A DNA stretch of 64,000 nt from Riemerella anatipestifer_F. Lineage in GTDB: Bacteria; Bacteroidota; Bacteroidia; Flavobacteriales; Weeksellaceae. The position numbers and the translations under genes are program-made. The notes under the pieces were generated by a model, which did no database searches, was not told the origin of the DNA, and saw nothing but the letters and a program-made list of their open reading frames with translations. Within the stretch, counting starts at the first letter, position 1, and each line of letters starts with the position of its first letter. The stretch lies in NCBI RefSeq assembly GCF_037861325.1, contig NZ_JAFELW010000005.1. One strand, given 5' to 3'. This document shows positions 17,156 to 26,000 of this stretch, piece by piece.

Positions 17156-18130
17156 CTACGAATTTTCTAACACATATTGGAACATTAGTGGAGCACAAAT
17201 CGTAGCATCACTTTCTACGATAAATTTAGGTGTGTCTATATCTAATTTACCCCAAGTGATTTTTTCATTTGGTACTGCCCCAGAATATGAACCGTAAGAA
17301 GTGGTTGAATCTGATATTTGGCAGAAATAAGACCAAAACGGAATATCGTGCATTTCCATATCTTGATAGAGCATTGGTACCACACAGATAGGAAAATCTC
17401 CCGCAATACCTCCTCCAATTTGGAAGAAACCAACTCCCTTACCACCGCAATTCTTAGTGTACCAATCAGCTAGGTAAGTCATATACTCTATCCCTGACTT
17501 CATTGTAGAAGGTTTTAATTCTCCTTTGATACAGTAGCTAGCAAAGATGTTCCCCATTGTAGAATCTTCCCAACCTGGTACAACGATAGGTAGATTTTTC
17601 TCCGCAGCCGCTAACATCCATGAGTTTTCTTTAGGTATTTCATAATACTGCTCAAGCACACCAGATAGTAGCATTTTATACATATACTCGTGAGGGAAAT
17701 ATCTTTCTCCTTTAGCCTCTGCATCTTTCCAAATTTCTACAATGTGTTTTTGAAGTCTTCTAAAAGCCTCCTCTTCTGGAATACAAGTATCCGTTACACG
17801 GTTAAGACCTCTCTCTAATAAATCCCACTCTTGCTGAGGTGTTAAATCTCTATAATTAGGCACTCTCTCGTAATGAGAATGAGCTACCAGATTCATCAAA
17901 TCCTCCTCCAAATTAGCTCCTGTACAAGAAATGATTTGAACTTTATCCTGTCTTATCATTTCTGCTAGAATCTTACCCATCTCTGCGGTAGACATTGCCC
18001 CCGCTAAGGTAATCATCATTTTACCACCATCTTTTAGGTGAGCTACATAACCTTTAGAAGCATCTACTAATGCAGCAGCATTAAAGTGTAAATAGTATTT
18101 TTCTATAAATTCAGTAATCGGTTTACTCAT
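17156..18130 (-). CDS. Deoxyhypusine synthase family protein
   Basis: 324 residues matching the deoxyhypusine synthase fold. N-terminal GGKMMITLAGAMSTAEMGKIL and VQIISCTGANLEEDLMNLVAH resemble the NAD-binding segments. C-terminal GVGFFQIGGGIAGDFPICVVPMLYQ and YFCQISDSTTSYGSYSGAVPNEKITWGKL resemble the catalytic half. In eukaryotes and archaea the enzyme moves the aminobutyl group of spermidine to eIF5A. Bacteria have no eIF5A, so homologues here are thought to act on polyamines or unknown acceptors. Function is uncertain. Monocistronic, with a terminator on both sides. Confidence 0.8.
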   Translation of the reverse strand: MSKPITEFIEKYYLHFNAAALVDASKGYVAHLKDGGKMMITLAGAMSTAEMGKILAEMIRQDKVQIISCTGANLEEDLMNLVAHSHYERVPNYRDLTPQQEWDLLERGLNRVTDTCIPEEEAFRRLQKHIVEIWKDAEAKGERYFPHEYMYKMLLSGVLEQYYEIPKENSWMLAAAEKNLPIVVPGWEDSTMGNIFASYCIKGELKPSTMKSGIEYMTYLADWYTKNCGGKGVGFFQIGGGIAGDFPICVVPMLYQDMEMHDIPFWSYFCQISDSTTSYGSYSGAVPNEKITWGKLDIDTPKFIVESDATICAPLMFQYVLENS

Positions 18131-18200
18131 AATTTTTTATTTATCGCAAATATAAGGATTTTTAGATTTATACCCTATCTAATCTCATTTACTTAAAAGT

Positions 18201-18230
18201 AAAAAGTCGAAGTTTATACTTCGACTTTTT
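18201..18230 (-). terminator. Terminator of the DUF937 gene
   Basis: A perfect 13-bp inverted repeat (18201-18213 with 18218-18230) with a 4-base loop. The A-run on the plus strand gives the U-run of the minus-strand transcript. Confidence 0.85.
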
Positions 18231-18281
18231 TATCTTATTGCTACAATTATTGATTAGTAAAAATCAAACTGTTAGTATTTG

Positions 18282-18947
18282 TTACTTGCTACCACCAAAC
18301 AATCCACCTAATAGACCGCCTAGTCCTCCACTTTGTTGTTTGTTGTCTCCTCCACCTAAGACACTTCCTAAAATATCGTTAAGCGGATTGCTTCCTCCTT
18401 GCTGTGATTGTCCACCACCTAGAACACTTCCGAGTAAATCTGTAAGAGGATTACCTCCACCACCTTGTTGTGCTTCCTGAGAACCTTGTCCTAAAATACC
18501 TCCTAGCAAATCCGAAAGTCCTCCTCCTGAAGTTACATTATTTTCTCTCTTTTGTTTTCCTATATATCCCATAATAACAGGAGCTAACATCGCCATCAAA
18601 GGCCCTATTTTATCCATAGAAATCCCTGTGTTTTGAGAAAGCTGATTCTCTACGGTTGATTTTTTATCTCCAAAAATATGACTTAAAATACTATTACCTT
18701 CCTCTTGTCTATTTTCTACCTGACTTACGTCATCTAATATACTACCATCATGGTCTTTTTCTAAAGCATTATTGAGGGCTTCTGCCTCTTTTTCGTCTTT
18801 AGATTTATTTCTAAGGTAAGAAATTACCAGTGGTGTTGCCACTACCAATAAAGCCATAATTTGACTTTTGCTAATTCCAAACTTTGATTCTGCTTTTTCT
18901 GCTACTTGTGTTCCTGGGTTTCCTGTGATAAGGTCTAATAAACTCAT
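18282..18947 (-). CDS. DUF937 domain-containing protein
   Basis: 221 residues. The N-terminal helical part (LLDLITGNPGTQVAEKAESKFGISKSQIMALLVVATPLVISYLRNK) and a second copy of the motif (LSQNTGISMDKIGPLMAMLAPVIMGYIGKQKR) are typical of DUF937/YidB-like proteins. The C-terminal third is Gly/Gln-rich, with repeated PL(T/N)D(L/I)LGSVLGGG units. Function is unknown. The apparent proline-rich frame on the opposite strand is a shadow of these glycine repeats. Confidence 0.8.
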   Translation of the reverse strand: MSLLDLITGNPGTQVAEKAESKFGISKSQIMALLVVATPLVISYLRNKSKDEKEAEALNNALEKDHDGSILDDVSQVENRQEEGNSILSHIFGDKKSTVENQLSQNTGISMDKIGPLMAMLAPVIMGYIGKQKRENNVTSGGGLSDLLGGILGQGSQEAQQGGGGNPLTDLLGSVLGGGQSQQGGSNPLNDILGSVLGGGDNKQQSGGLGGLLGGLFGGSK

Positions 18948-18994
18948 TTTAATTTAAATTTTTATATTGTTTTGTAACCTATCAAAAACCATTC

Positions 18995-19495
18995 CTAATT
19001 TTTAAATATAGGTACATTACTGCAAGCTTCCCCAAACATCAAAGATTTAACAATTGGCTTTAATTTTTCAACTAACTCAATATAAGCGTTTTCTGGAATG
19101 TTTTCGTCTGTACAACCTTTTACTAAAACTCTTTTATCTTTTAGATTAGAAAAATCATAATCATTTAGAGCTTGATGCATAATGAGTAACTCTAACTCAT
19201 CTTTATCACCATAAATTACCTTTTTAGCAACTCCAGATAATTGAGAAGCAATTAAAAAATAAGCCCACAAAGGAACGATAGCTTCCGCAGAATTATAGAT
19301 ATAAACATAAGCATCTTTATATGAGTCTAACTCTAGCCCCTTCACTTTTTCTCTGAAATCTTTTTCTTTGAGAACCAACTCTTGGAATAAAAATGGCTTC
19401 AAATCTATCCCTAACCTTTTCCCTTTAGGTACTAAAGAAGATAAATCAAAATTAACTAATCCGCTTTCTGCGACTTTATTTTTAATCTCTGACAT
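18995..19495 (-). CDS. DUF2480 family protein
   Basis: 166-residue cytoplasmic protein matching the Bacteroidota-specific DUF2480 family: VNFDLSSLVPKGKRLGIDLKPFLFQELVLKEKDFRE, a YKDAYVYIYNSAEAIVPLWAYFL core, and a C-terminal PENAYIELVEKLKPIVKSLMFGEACSNVPIFK. Two conserved cysteines (GCTDE and EACSN) are present. Biochemical role unknown. It is 29 bp downstream of the DUF3108 gene on the same strand, so probably cotranscribed with it. Confidence 0.85.
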   Translation of the reverse strand: MSEIKNKVAESGLVNFDLSSLVPKGKRLGIDLKPFLFQELVLKEKDFREKVKGLELDSYKDAYVYIYNSAEAIVPLWAYFLIASQLSGVAKKVIYGDKDELELLIMHQALNDYDFSNLKDKRVLVKGCTDENIPENAYIELVEKLKPIVKSLMFGEACSNVPIFKN

Positions 19496-19524
19496 TGCTT
19501 TTATAAATGAATTTAGCTCATCAA

Positions 19525-20292
19525 TTATTTAAAATTGATATTATACTTTACGTTTTTGTAGTCGTCTAGGCTTGCTTTTAAAGAACCTACTGCAAGCTCC
19601 GCTTTTAGTTCCACGGGGATATGATTAGCGTCGTTTGTTACCCACATTGTTACCCCTTCTTGGTCTTTAAATACCCTTCCGCTCATTACCGAAGGGATAA
19701 TTTTAAGACATTCTACCTTACCAAATTTGGTTCTTTTGGTTTCTACCCCTGCAATTCTCAACTGGAAAGGAAACATCTCATCGTCAATCCATACATTCAT
19801 TTTTATGCTTGTTCCTACTTTTAATGCAGAATTATCTCTACTTCTTAAGTAGTAGAAAGCGGAAAGCATATCTTGTATGCCCTTGACAGATTTTAGAGTT
19901 TTAGAACCATTAGATGGGGTTTTCTTATCGGTTAAAATAAGTGTTTGGTTAGAATGATTAAAAACTGTCTCTAAATGCTGTCTATAACTACCCTCTTGCA
20001 CATTTCGTACATAGAAACTAGGTAATGCAGTGCTGATATTGATATAGCTTTCATAAAGGTCTTCTACCTTGAAGAAAGCCCTTACAGCTCCTGTGGTTTT
20101 ACCTGTGCCTTTTACATAATAATGAGGCTCGCCTTTATAGGTTGTCTCCTTAATATTAAGTGTAGCATAGCCTGCGTTTAATATTCCATAATGAATTCTA
20201 TAAGTCAAAGTTTCTCCAGACTTAATATTAGTAATTTGCGACCACAAACTTGCCGAAATTACAAGAGTCATTAAATATAATATCTTTTTCAT
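19525..20292 (-). CDS. DUF3108 domain-containing periplasmic protein
   Basis: 255 residues with a signal peptide (MKKILYLMTLVISASLWSQ). The body fits DUF3108: GETLTYRIHYGILNAGYATLNIKETTYKGEPHYYVKGTGKT, AFYYLRSRDN, and a C-terminal TMWVTNDANHIPVELKAELAVGSLKASLDDYKNV. This is an LolA/LppX-like beta half-barrel fold that may hold lipid, an inference from the family. It is the promoter-proximal gene of the pair with DUF2480. Confidence 0.82.
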   Translation of the reverse strand: MKKILYLMTLVISASLWSQITNIKSGETLTYRIHYGILNAGYATLNIKETTYKGEPHYYVKGTGKTTGAVRAFFKVEDLYESYINISTALPSFYVRNVQEGSYRQHLETVFNHSNQTLILTDKKTPSNGSKTLKSVKGIQDMLSAFYYLRSRDNSALKVGTSIKMNVWIDDEMFPFQLRIAGVETKRTKFGKVECLKIIPSVMSGRVFKDQEGVTMWVTNDANHIPVELKAELAVGSLKASLDDYKNVKYNINFK

Positions 20293-20429
20293 ACTTTTAA
20301 AATTTACAAATACTTTGCCAACTCACCCTATAACATTATGGTTTATATAACTAAAGTTACGATGTAGTTTCAACAAAATTAGTACTTTTGCAAAGATATA
20401 TAATTTAATTCCAAAGTTTTTTACATATT

Positions 20430-21482
20430 ATGATTACTACAGATTTACTCATTATAGGAGCAGGACCTACGGGGCTTTTTGCCGTTTTTGGAGCAGGATT
20501 TTTAAAACTCAAATGCCACATCATAGACGCTTTGCCACAACCTGGTGGACAATTAGCTGAACTTTATCCTAAGAAACCTATTTTTGATATACCAGGTTAT
20601 CCGTCTGTAAATGCGGGAGAGTTGGTGGATAATTTAATGGAACAGATTAAACAATTTCAACCAGGGTTTACTCTAGCAGAAACTGCTGTAAGTCTAGAAA
20701 AAATAGATGATGAATGGTTTGAAGTAATTACCAATAAAGGAACAGTACACCGTGCCAAAGCAGTAGCAATAGCAGGAGGGTTAGGTACTTTTGAACCGAG
20801 AAAACCTCTTCTAGAAAACTTAGAAAAATATGAGGAAAATGGTGTGGAGTATTTTGTAAAAGACCCAGAAGTTTTTAGAGATAAAAAAATTGTAATTGCA
20901 GGGGGAGGAGATTCTGCTTTGGATTGGAGTATCTTTTTGTCTAATGTAGCTAAAGAGGTTACTTTGGTACACAGACGAAATGAGTTTAGAGGAGCGTTAG
21001 ATTCTGTAGAAAAAGTACAAGAGCTAAAAAATCAAGGTAAGATTAACCTTGTTACACCTGCGGAAGTGGTAGAACTGAAAGGAGCTAGCACTTTAGAAAG
21101 TATTGTGATAGAGCGTGAGGGTGAAAAAACGGAAATAGAGACAGATTATTTCATTCCTCTTTTTGGGCTCACACCAAAGCTTGGTCCTATTGCTGATTGG
21201 GGACTAGAAATAGAGAAAAACTCTATAAAAGTAAACAATGCTTTGGATTACCAAACCAATAGAGAAGGAATCTATGCTATTGGAGACATCAACACTTATC
21301 CTGGTAAACTAAAACTGATTTTATGTGGCTTCCATGAGGCAACTTTAATGTGCCAAAGCGTTTACAACAGGCTTAATCCTGGTAAGAAATATGTACTAAA
21401 ATACACTACCGTGAGCGGTGTTGATGGGTTTGATGGGAGTAGAAAAGAGGCAGAGAAAGCTGTTGTTAAAAAAATAGACTAA
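20430..21482 (+). CDS. Ferredoxin/flavodoxin-NADP+ reductase (thioredoxin-reductase type)
   Basis: 350-residue FAD enzyme of the TrxR-like FNR family (no CxxC disulfide). FAD-binding LLIIGAGPTGLFAVF at the N-terminus, the PGGQLAELYPKKPIFDIPGYP block, NADP-binding IVIAGGGDSALDWSI around 165-180, and the GIYAIGDINTYPGKLKLILCGFHEA FAD block near 275-305. The next gene, 5 bp away, encodes a [2Fe-2S] ferredoxin, the likely electron partner. Together they can supply low-potential electrons from NADPH, for example to Fe-S or sulfur metabolism. A TActTTTG box is at 20383-20390. Confidence 0.92.
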   Translation: MITTDLLIIGAGPTGLFAVFGAGFLKLKCHIIDALPQPGGQLAELYPKKPIFDIPGYPSVNAGELVDNLMEQIKQFQPGFTLAETAVSLEKIDDEWFEVITNKGTVHRAKAVAIAGGLGTFEPRKPLLENLEKYEENGVEYFVKDPEVFRDKKIVIAGGGDSALDWSIFLSNVAKEVTLVHRRNEFRGALDSVEKVQELKNQGKINLVTPAEVVELKGASTLESIVIEREGEKTEIETDYFIPLFGLTPKLGPIADWGLEIEKNSIKVNNALDYQTNREGIYAIGDINTYPGKLKLILCGFHEATLMCQSVYNRLNPGKKYVLKYTTVSGVDGFDGSRKEAEKAVVKKID

Positions 21483-21487
21483 AAATT

Positions 21488-21817
21488 ATGGCTGATATTC
21501 AACTAAAAATTACTGATAGGGAGGGCGTACAGCACGACATAGTAGCTCCCACGGACATGTCTATGAACCTTATGGAGGTGATAAGAGCTTACGAATTGGC
21601 AGAGGAAGGTACTGTAGGCGTGTGTGGCGGAATGGCAATGTGTGCGTCTTGCCAAGTTTATATTCTTAATGATGTTCCACTGCCTGAAAAAGGTGATGAG
21701 GAAGAAGCAATGCTTTCAGAAGCTTTTGATGTTAAGGATAACTTGCGTCTAGGCTGCCAAATCCATATAACGGAAGAGATAGATGGCTTGGAGGTGGAAA
21801 TAGCACCTTATTCCTAA
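21488..21817 (+). CDS. [2Fe-2S] ferredoxin (adrenodoxin-like)
   Basis: 109 residues with cluster ligands Cys46, Cys52, Cys55 and Cys90 (VCGGMAMCASCQVY ... LRLGCQIHI), the C-x5-C-x2-C-xn-C pattern of adrenodoxin/Isc-type ferredoxins. It ends in an acidic helix and beta tail (ITEEIDGLEVEIAPYS). Translationally linked to the preceding FNR-type reductase, from which it should receive electrons. Confidence 0.92.
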   Translation: MADIQLKITDREGVQHDIVAPTDMSMNLMEVIRAYELAEEGTVGVCGGMAMCASCQVYILNDVPLPEKGDEEEAMLSEAFDVKDNLRLGCQIHITEEIDGLEVEIAPYS

Positions 21818-21826
21818 AACTAAAAC

Positions 21827-21856
21827 AAACGAGAGGTAGCTAAAGCCTCTCGTTTT
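21827..21856. terminator. Bidirectional terminator
   Basis: A 10-bp perfect stem, AAACGAGAGG (21827-21836) with CCTCTCGTTT (21846-21855), lies between the ferredoxin gene and the convergent oxidoreductase gene, with T or A tracts on both sides. Confidence 0.85.
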
Positions 21857-21862
21857 AATTTT

Positions 21863-22798
21863 CTATAAAAAAGGTTCTTTACATTCGCTGAACTCTTTTA
21901 TGAGTCTTTTAAAAACTTCATCTACCGAGATAATGTCATCTATGAGGGCAGAAACTTGTCCTATTTCAAGTTCGCCTTCGTCTAAATCGCCTTCAAACAT
22001 GCCTTTCTTGGCTCTTGCTCTACCTAGAGCTTGTTTCAGAGTTTCTATATCTCTTCCATTATCATAAAGTTTTTCTAGGTCGTGGAAGAATTTGTTTTTT
22101 AGCAATCTAACGGGAGCAAGTTCTTTCAAAGTAAGTTGAGTATCTCCCTCTTTAGCCTCCACTATTTTTTGTTTAAATGCCTCATGAGAGCTCGCCTCTG
22201 TTGTGGCTGCAAATCTAGAGCCGATTTGTACACCGTCCGCTCCAAGTATCATGGCAGCTTTTATCTGTTGCCCTGTGGCAATGCCTCCTGCAGCAATAAG
22301 GGGTGTACTGATATGTTTTCTCACATTAGGAATAAGGCAGAAAGTAGTGGTCTCGTCTCTGCCGTTATGTCCACCAGCTTCAAATCCTTCAGCAACAACA
22401 GCATCTACACCAGCTTCTTCACATTTTATTGCAAATTTTAGAGAAGAAACCACGTGAGCTACTTTTATACCTTCTTTTTGTAAAGTTTCGGTGTAGGTTT
22501 TCGGATTTCCTGCTGAGGTAAATACGATTTTAATCTGCTCTTCCATAATAATATTGATGATTTCATCTAAGTTAGGATAAAGCATAGGGATATTAACACC
22601 AAAAGGCTTATTGGTAGCTTTTTTGCATTTTTGAAGGTGTTCTCTTAATACGTCAGGGTACATACTTCCTGCACCTATCAGTCCGAGACCTCCAGCGTTA
22701 GAAACAGCAGAAGCTAACCGCCAACCACTATGCCATACCATACCACCTTGTATGATAGGGTATTGTATATTGAAAAGCTCTGAAATTCTATTTTTCAT
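21863..22798 (-). CDS. FMN-dependent oxidoreductase of the nitronate monooxygenase / FabK family
   Basis: 311-residue TIM barrel: QYPIIQGGMVW at the N-terminus, AVSNAGGLGLIGAGS, then VVAEGFEAGGHNGRDETT with the phosphate-binding segment TPLIAAGGIATGQQIKAAMILGADGVQIGSRFAATTEAS. These are the hallmarks of the 2-nitropropane dioxygenase-like family. Members oxidise alkyl nitronates or reduce enoyl-ACP (FabK); the sequence alone does not separate these roles. The promoter region abuts the tracrRNA terminator, and the tracrRNA is coded upstream on the same strand. Confidence 0.85.
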   Translation of the reverse strand: MKNRISELFNIQYPIIQGGMVWHSGWRLASAVSNAGGLGLIGAGSMYPDVLREHLQKCKKATNKPFGVNIPMLYPNLDEIINIIMEEQIKIVFTSAGNPKTYTETLQKEGIKVAHVVSSLKFAIKCEEAGVDAVVAEGFEAGGHNGRDETTTFCLIPNVRKHISTPLIAAGGIATGQQIKAAMILGADGVQIGSRFAATTEASSHEAFKQKIVEAKEGDTQLTLKELAPVRLLKNKFFHDLEKLYDNGRDIETLKQALGRARAKKGMFEGDLDEGELEIGQVSALIDDIISVDEVFKRLIKEFSECKEPFL

Positions 22799-22875
22799 AT
22801 TTTTTAGTTTAGGTGATAAAGTTACAAAAATTGAGGTTATCTATTAAATTGATTTTTTATAGGTGGGTATATAAC

Positions 22876-22952
22876 AAAAAACGAGGTGCTGTTATCAGCC
22901 CCCGTAATAAATGTTCTCACAACGGAATCTTCCTTATTGTGAATTGCTTTCA
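22876..22952 (-). ncRNA. tracrRNA of the type II-C CRISPR system
   Basis: On the minus strand, TGAAAGCAATTCACAA (22952-22937) is a perfect 16-base complement to bases 2-17 of the CRISPR repeat in crRNA sense. It is followed by an AATAAGG-containing nexus-like stem (CACAA..GGAA/TTCC..TTGTG) and then a GC-rich hairpin (around 22904-22882) ending in six U at 22881-22876. The length is about 76 nt. The promoter upstream places the start within two or three bases of the anti-repeat. ACAATAAGG also occurs, as remembered, in the Neisseria meningitidis tracrRNA. The gene is divergent from cas9. Confidence 0.9.
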
Positions 22953-22956
22953 GCGA

Positions 22957-22986
22957 CAAATTTAGATATAAATATCATAATGACAA
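22957..22986 (-). promoter_or_regulatory. tracrRNA promoter
   Basis: Minus-strand TTG (22986-22984, within TTTTG), 19 bases, then TAAATTTG (22964-22957): a full match to the Bacteroidota consensus TTG-N17-23-TAnnTTTG. The predicted start is near 22951, at the first bases of the anti-repeat. Confidence 0.85.
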
Positions 22987-23050
22987 AATATTTATTAACT
23001 TTATACACGAAAATAAAGATTATTATTGTTTAAAAATCAATATATTAAAA

Positions 23051-26000
23051 ATGAAAACCATACTTGGATTAGATTTAGGAACCAACTCTATCGGTTGGGC
23101 GTTGGTTAAAGAAACAGAGAATTCAAATGAGAAATCTGAAATTATTAAGTTAGGCGTTCGTGTAAATCCTCTAACGGTGGATGAAAAAACAAATTTTGAA
23201 GCAGGGAGACCCTTATCCACCAATGCCGATAGAACAGCTAAAAGAAGTGCAAGAAGAAATTTACAACGCTATAAACTCAGAAGAAAAAATTTAATAGACT
23301 TGTTGATTAAAAATCAGTTGATTGATAAAGATGCACCACTAACCGAAATTGGTAAAAACACGACTTACCAAACATTAGAGTTAAGAGCCAAGGCAGCGAG
23401 AGAACGAATAGAATTAGAAGATTTAGCCCGTGTATTTTTAGCGATTAACAAAAAGAGAGGCTACAGAAGCAGTAGAAAAGTAAATAATGAAGAAGAAGGA
23501 CAAGTGGTTGATGGTATGGCAGTAGCAAAAAAGTTGTATGACGAAAACTTAACACCGGGACAGTACGCCTATGAATTGCTATCAAAAGGTAAAAAATATG
23601 TACCTGATTTCTACCGTTCGGATTTGCAAGCGGAATTTGACCGCATTTGGGAATATCAAAGGCAGTTTTACTCTCATATTCTTTTAGATGAATTGTACAA
23701 AGAGTTGAAAGGAAAAAATAAAAATCAAACTTGGGCTATTTGTAAAGAGCCCTTTGCTATTGAAGGAATTAAGCTCTCTGAAAAAGGTGCTGATTTGAAA
23801 CTAAAAAAATACCAACTGCGTGCAGAAGGTTTAGCTCGAAAATTAGATTTGGAGTTGTTAGCGATTGTTTTACAGGAAATCAATAGCGATTTAAATAAAT
23901 CCAGCGGATATTTAGGAGCGATTTCAGACAGAAGCAAGGAATTGTATTTTAATAAAGAAACCGCAGGCGAAAACCTTTGGAAACAAATACAGAAAAATCC
24001 GCATACTTCACTAAAGAACCAAGTTTTCTATCGTCAAGATTATTTAGATGAATTTGAGCAAATTTGGGAAACACAAGCTCAATTTCACCAACAATTAACA
24101 CTTGCCTTAAAGGAGCAAATTCGTGATGTGGTCATTTTTTATCAACGAAAATTAAAATCTCAAAAAGGCTTATTGAGTTTCTGCCAGTTTGAAAGTTGGG
24201 AAATAGAACGAAAAGATGAAAATGGCAATGTTATTCTCAATAAAACTACCCAACTACCGAAAAGGCAGACGGTAGGTAGGCGTGTCGCTCCTAAATCATC
24301 ACCCTTGTTTCAAGAGTTTAAAATATGGCAGAATATCAATAATTTAGAGATAGCAAAAATTAGCGATGGGGATTCAAAAAACAAAAAGGAAACAGAGGAG
24401 ACTTTAAGTGGTGATGAACGAAAATTATTGTTTGAAGAATTAAACCTTGGAGGAAATCTCTCACAAAAAGAGGTGTTACAAATTTTAGGTTTAAAAGATA
24501 AAGAATACAAAACGAATTTTCCAGAAGGTTTGGAAGGCAACCGAACCAATGCCGCTTTATTCAATATCTATCAGCAAATTGCAGAGAATGAGGGCTATGG
24601 TGATTGGACTAAAAAATCAGCTCAAGAGATTAAGGAGGAATTAAAAGCAGTATTTCCACAAATAGGTATTCAGGCTGATATTTTAGACTTTAATGCAGAG
24701 TTAGACGGAAAAGAATTTGAAAATCAAGCCTCTTATCAATTGTGGCATTTGTTGTATTCTGCCGAGGAAGATGATAAAATCAGTGAAGAAGACCAAATCA
24801 TTTACGGGAACTCCGCGGTCAGTTTAAAAAAGAAACTTTGTGAAAAATTTGGCTTTACTCCCGAATATGCCAAATGGATAGCGAATGTGTCCTTGCAAGA
24901 TGATTACGGAAATTTATCAACCAAAGCGATGCGTAAAATCATTCCGTATCTGATAGACGGAAACGATTATTCAGAAGCCTGTGCATTAGCAGGATATAAT
25001 CATTCTAATAGTTTGACTAAAGAAGAAAACGATAGTAGAGAATTGTTGGATAAATTAGAGTTATTGCCTAAAAACAGCTTACGCAATCCTGTGGTGGAAA
25101 AAATACTTAACCAAATGGTTAATGTGGTTAATCAAGTGATTGAAACCTATGGCAAACCCGATGAAGTGCGTATTGAATTAGCCAGAGAACTGAAAAAAAG
25201 TGCAGAGGAACGAGCTGAAATGACCAAAGACATCAACGAAGCCACACGAAGAAATGAAGATATTAAAAAACGCATTACTAAAGAATTTGGTATTTCTAAC
25301 CCTACGAAAAGCAATGTGGTTCGGTACAAACTTTGGTTAGAGTTAGCACCTTTAGTCCATAAAGATGTTTTTACTGGTAAACAAATTAAAAAGGAAGATT
25401 TATTTTCGTCAAAAATAGATATAGAACATATTATTCCGAAGGCATTATTATTTGATGATTCTTACTCTAATAAAACCTTAGCTTTTAGGCAAACCAACCT
25501 TAAAAAAGGAGACCGAACGGCTTATGATTTTATAGAAAGTGATTATAATGCAACACTTGACGATTATATCCAACGGGTAGAAACGCTTTACAATAACGCT
25601 AAAGGAACTATTTCCAAAGGTAAAAGAAATAAACTCTTGATGGCTCAAAAAAATCTGCCCGATGGATTTATTGAAAGAGATTTGCGTAATAGCCAATACA
25701 TTGCTAAAAAAGCAAAGGCGATGTTATGTCAAGTGTTTAAGGATGTGAATGTTACCTCTGGAAGTATTACCGATAGACTGCGTGAAGATTGGGATTTAAT
25801 CAATGTGATGAAAGAATTGAATTTTCCTAAATATAAGGCTTTAGGCTTAACAGAGATAGAGGAGCGTTATGATATTGGGCAAGAAAAAACAAAAAAAGTA
25901 GAAGTCATTACCGATTGGACAAAACGAAACGACCATAGACACCACGCAATGGATGCACTCACAGTGGCTTTTACCACAAAAAGTCATGTGCAGTATCTTA

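Noticed and set aside
18238..18480. Open frame coding for a proline-rich 80-residue protein on the plus strand
   Set aside because: It is the reverse complement of the glycine-rich repeats of the DUF937 gene and has no promoter or family match.
22203..22457. Plus-strand frames inside the nitronate monooxygenase-like gene
   Set aside because: The minus-strand protein has full family motifs; the opposite frames are low-complexity shadows.
22996..23003. TAacTTTA as the -7 box of cas9
   Set aside because: It ends in A, not G, and no TTG lies 17-23 bases upstream, so I do not list it as a cas9 promoter.
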